DNA of 60,000 bases from Adiantum capillus-veneris. Its lineage: Eukaryota; Streptophyta; Polypodiopsida; Polypodiales; Pteridaceae. Each line of letters begins with the position of its first letter. Position 1 is the first letter of the stretch. The notes under the pieces were generated by a model, which made no database searches, was not told the DNA's origin, and was given only the letters and a program-made list of their open reading frames with translations. A program made the translations under genes and the position numbers. Shown here piece after piece: positions 57,917-60,000 of the stretch. Where the stretch lies: the NCBI GenBank assembly GCA_014529385.2, contig CM043958.1:148212385-148272384 (forward strand), in the 5' to 3' direction.

Positions 57917-59230
57917 ATGCAAGGAGTAGAGAGGGCCAAGAAAAATCTCAACCAGAAGGAAAAGTTACAGGAACTTCCCGCATATCAATTGGATCCAGAT
58001 TCAGCCAAAGCCGCCAAGGCAGCATATCTTTCCAAAGAACAGCTAGAAGAGCATCATACCATAGTCCTCACTCGCAGATTCAAGAGTGAGGAGGGACATA
58101 AGGTTGAGTTGCAACTCCTACCTAAAGAAGTATATGATGTTGCCGTGAAGCCTGAGACCAAAGAATCCAACCACAAGCTAAGACTTAGAGACTTTTATGA
58201 ATAGGATCCGTGCGGTGTGTATTTTCAAAAAGATTACGAGCTTTTGTCCACTATTAAAGAAGATGCAACTGCCCAAATATTTGGCACGCAGGGAAATAAG
58301 GTCGAAGTGGTAATAACTAAAGAAATAGTGGTAGAGGCACTCAGACTGCCCACAAAAGGAATGACTATGAGGGCACGGGTTAGGAAAATGGCAAGTACAT
58401 TCACCAAAGAAACCATAGCAGCCACTTTTGCACATTTAATTCACAAGCAAGTGGAAGAGCCAGTCCGGTTATACCACCAGCATTTTCACTTCCTGGCAAA
58501 AATACCCCCAAGGTACACCATGCCAAATCACGTGGTTGCCACCACTTTCACACAAGTTCTCAAGTCAACAACCAGGAAACCAGTGGACCACGTCCAACAC
58601 GTCTTGACCACTGTGAAGGGCACAAAGAAAGAAGGGAAGATCACTTACCTGGGTGCACGAGAAGTCTTGACAAGGATTGCGTACCATGCCATCAGCATGG
58701 TTGACAACCTACCACCTGCCCTTGACCAAAACACATGGATATTGGCAGCACAACCATCTCCTAGAGCTACAAGGTCAGCCAAAAGATCCTATAAATCAAA
58801 TGAAGAGTCGACTGAAATCTCACCTGAAAGACACAGTTGTGAGAGCTCAGATAACAAGGAACAGAGGTCAAGAATAGAGGAGATGAAGAGAAAAGCAATG
58901 GCCGTACACCAAGAAGAGCCAGTGCAAAAGCAAGCCCGCTTTGAAAGAGAAAAACATGCTTACCAACGCAGCCAACAAGCACAAGGAAAGGACCCAGAAA
59001 AATGGGTACCTAGTGGACTTAAAGGCCCAAGGAAAAAGCATCACATAAGAAAAGAGGCTGAAGATCCCACAAAATCTTTAGAAAAAATGTATCAAGAAGC
59101 AGAAGCCCTGAAGATGAAAGAAGCCCAAGAAGAAGTAAGAAAAGCAAAAGATGCGGAGGACCAAAGAAAAACTGAGGAAGCGGCAAGGGAAGGTCACACC
59201 ACGAACAAGGTTACAAGTCTCCCCAACCCA
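57917..59230 (+). pseudogene. 3' ORF of the giant gypsy element, first part
   Basis: One frame from ATG 57917 with a single in-frame TAG at 58202-58204. N-terminal basic helix 'QGVERAKKNLNQKEKLQELP'; then 'FYE*DPCGVYFQKDYELLST' (* = stop), 'FGTQGNKVEVVITKEIVVEA', 'LRLPTKGMTMRARVRKM', 'LYHQHFHFLAKIPPRYTMPN', 'YLGAREVLTRIAYHAISMVD'. The V-x-I-T-x-x-I-V-x-E-A-L-x-L-P block is similar in style to proteins encoded by extra ORFs of Athila/Ogre-type elements. From 58750 it is Lys/Glu/Gln-rich and probably coiled-coil. No membrane segment is seen, so it is not an obvious envelope protein. Function unknown. Confidence 0.55.
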
Positions 59231-59573
59231 CTTCACCACCTACGAAACAGCAGGACAAACCTATGCCAAGCCCACCACCATCACCTGCAGGTAAAGACAC
59301 CAATAAAGAAGCTGAGCCTGAGAAAGAGAAAGCCACAAAAGCTGAGCCCACCACAGAGACATAACTGGAATCAAAGGAAGCGGAAGAATCTACACAAGAG
59401 GCTGACCAGCAAGAGAGACAAGGGAAGAGGCACACCACGAACAAGGTTACGAGTCTCCCCAACCCACTTCACCGCCTACGGAACAGCAGGACAAACCTAT
59501 GCCAAGCCCACCACCATCACCTGCAGGTAAAGACACCAATAAAGAAGCTGAGCCTGAGAAAGAGAAAGCCACA
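59195..59573. repeat. 236-bp direct tandem repeat in the 3' ORF
   Basis: A ~143-bp segment starting CACACCACGAACAAGG at 59195 recurs at 59431, nearly identical. The period, 236 bp, is not a multiple of three, so the second copy is in a different frame from the first. The best-looking frame in both copies encodes a Pro/Ser/Glu-rich stretch ('PPPSPAGKDTNKEAEPEKEK'). Confidence 0.9.
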
Positions 59574-60000
59574 GCACTTGGCCGTAGCATAAAGGCCAAG
59601 GAGTTAGAGATGGTGATTGACGCTCTCCAAGGAGAGTAAGAAGACAGAATGAACGTCATCATCGATCTTTAGAGGCAAGTGCAGGAAATGAAAGCCGAAG
59701 ATGAACAACATTAGCTATCCAGAGATAGACAGCAGAAGGAGATGGAAGAGATAGGTGATCTACTCACAAAGTTATCAGATGCTTGCAAAGCAAAAGACGA
59801 ACAACTGATAGAAGTTTCAAACGAACTTCTAACGACAACCCTGTTAGCTTAGAAAATTCAAGTGAAGTTGGATGTTGCCAACACTTCTTTACAATACTCC
59901 GAGCAAAGAATAAATGATAAGGCAATCTTCTTACGGAAAATAAGAGAGAATCTAGTCGTAGCCTCGATCAAAGGAACATATGAGGTGTATAAAGCATTGG
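59574..60000 (+). pseudogene. 3' ORF, coiled-coil-like continuation, partial
   Basis: After the repeat the frame reads 'LGRSIKAKELEMVIDALQGE' stop 'EDRMNVIIDL', 'EMEEIGDLLTKLSDACKAKD', 'EQLIEVSNELLTTTLL' and 'SEQRINDKAIFLRKIRENLV'. Heptad-like spacing of Leu/Ile and high charge suggest a long coiled coil. Three isolated TAG/TAA stops. It runs off the window, so the 3' LTR lies further right. Confidence 0.5.

Larger units (their letters stand above)
43962..60000 (+). mobile_element. Giant Ty3/gypsy element, Tat/Athila group (3' end outside window)
   Basis: At least 16 kb: 5' LTR, tRNA-Asp-like PBS, long leader, gag, protease, RT, RNase H, integrase, spacer and an additional 3' ORF. Placement in the Tat/Athila group rests on the tRNA-Asp-type primer site, 'SFLDG..GYNQ' and 'FAYRVMPF' in RT, 'A(N)HLSRI' at the RNase H end, and an extra ORF after integrase, all known for that group. 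Stops and frameshifts in gag, RT and RNase H mean this copy is not autonomous. No second LTR is in the window. It inserted into a copia fragment; the base run before the LTR is ACTTC, the expected 5-bp target copy. Confidence 0.85.

Noticed and set aside
58217-59530. 437-codon ORF as an intact host gene
   Set aside because: It continues upstream in the same frame through a single stop to 57917, sits inside the retroelement, and its last 100 codons are an out-of-frame reading of the 236-bp repeat.
59847-59870. CTGTTAGCTTAG as the start of the 3' LTR of the giant gypsy element
   Set aside because: Only TGTTAGC matches; the following bases differ from the 5' LTR and the surrounding frame stays coding.

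Overview
This window looks like nuclear DNA from a land plant with a large, repeat-rich genome. It holds several LTR-retrotransposon lineages of plant type (Ty1/copia; Ty3/gypsy with tRNA-iMet-type and tRNA-Asp-type primer sites), plant telo-box motifs, many AC/AG/C microsatellites and nested insertions. I find no convincing intact host gene, rRNA gene or CRISPR array. The species cannot be fixed from the sequence. The unclassified tandem family described below hints at a non-angiosperm, but weakly.

Layout. 1-862: partial LTR-like repeat, a relative of 21250-22737. 2420-3020: decayed minisatellite. 3552-3812: array of five quasi-palindromes. 4400-8796: dead Ty1/copia element with a probable short 3' LTR. 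8797-9320: broken ORF of uncertain LINE ORF1 type. 11049-11760: minus-strand gypsy gag remnant. 13754-20031 and 30439-36769: two near-identical 6.3-kb copies of one block. 20050-24599: truncated minus-strand gypsy element (5' LTR with telo-boxes, iMet-type PBS, zinc knuckle, protease, RT, RNase H), itself interrupted by the LTR-like repeat at 21250-22737. 26985-39030: head-to-tail array of an unclassified 3.1-3.7 kb element with decayed coding, interrupted by a 3.65-kb insertion. 39340-40104: probable solo LTR. 41568-42018: MITE-like element. 43390-43961: copia integrase fragment, cut by the next element.

43962 to the window end: the left 16 kb of a giant Ty3/gypsy element of the Tat/Athila group. 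In order it has a 919-bp 5' LTR, a tRNA-Asp-like PBS, a 1.9-kb leader with a palindromic ~290-bp tandem array, gag, protease, RT, RNase H, two consecutive H2C2 zinc modules, the integrase core, a second protease-like motif, a second palindromic array, and a long 3' ORF that runs off the window. Reading frames are broken by stops and frameshifts, so this copy is probably non-autonomous, but its architecture is the most interesting thing here. The paired palindromic arrays, splice-like sites that would remove them, the doubled H2C2 module and the second protease-like motif are all worth checking.
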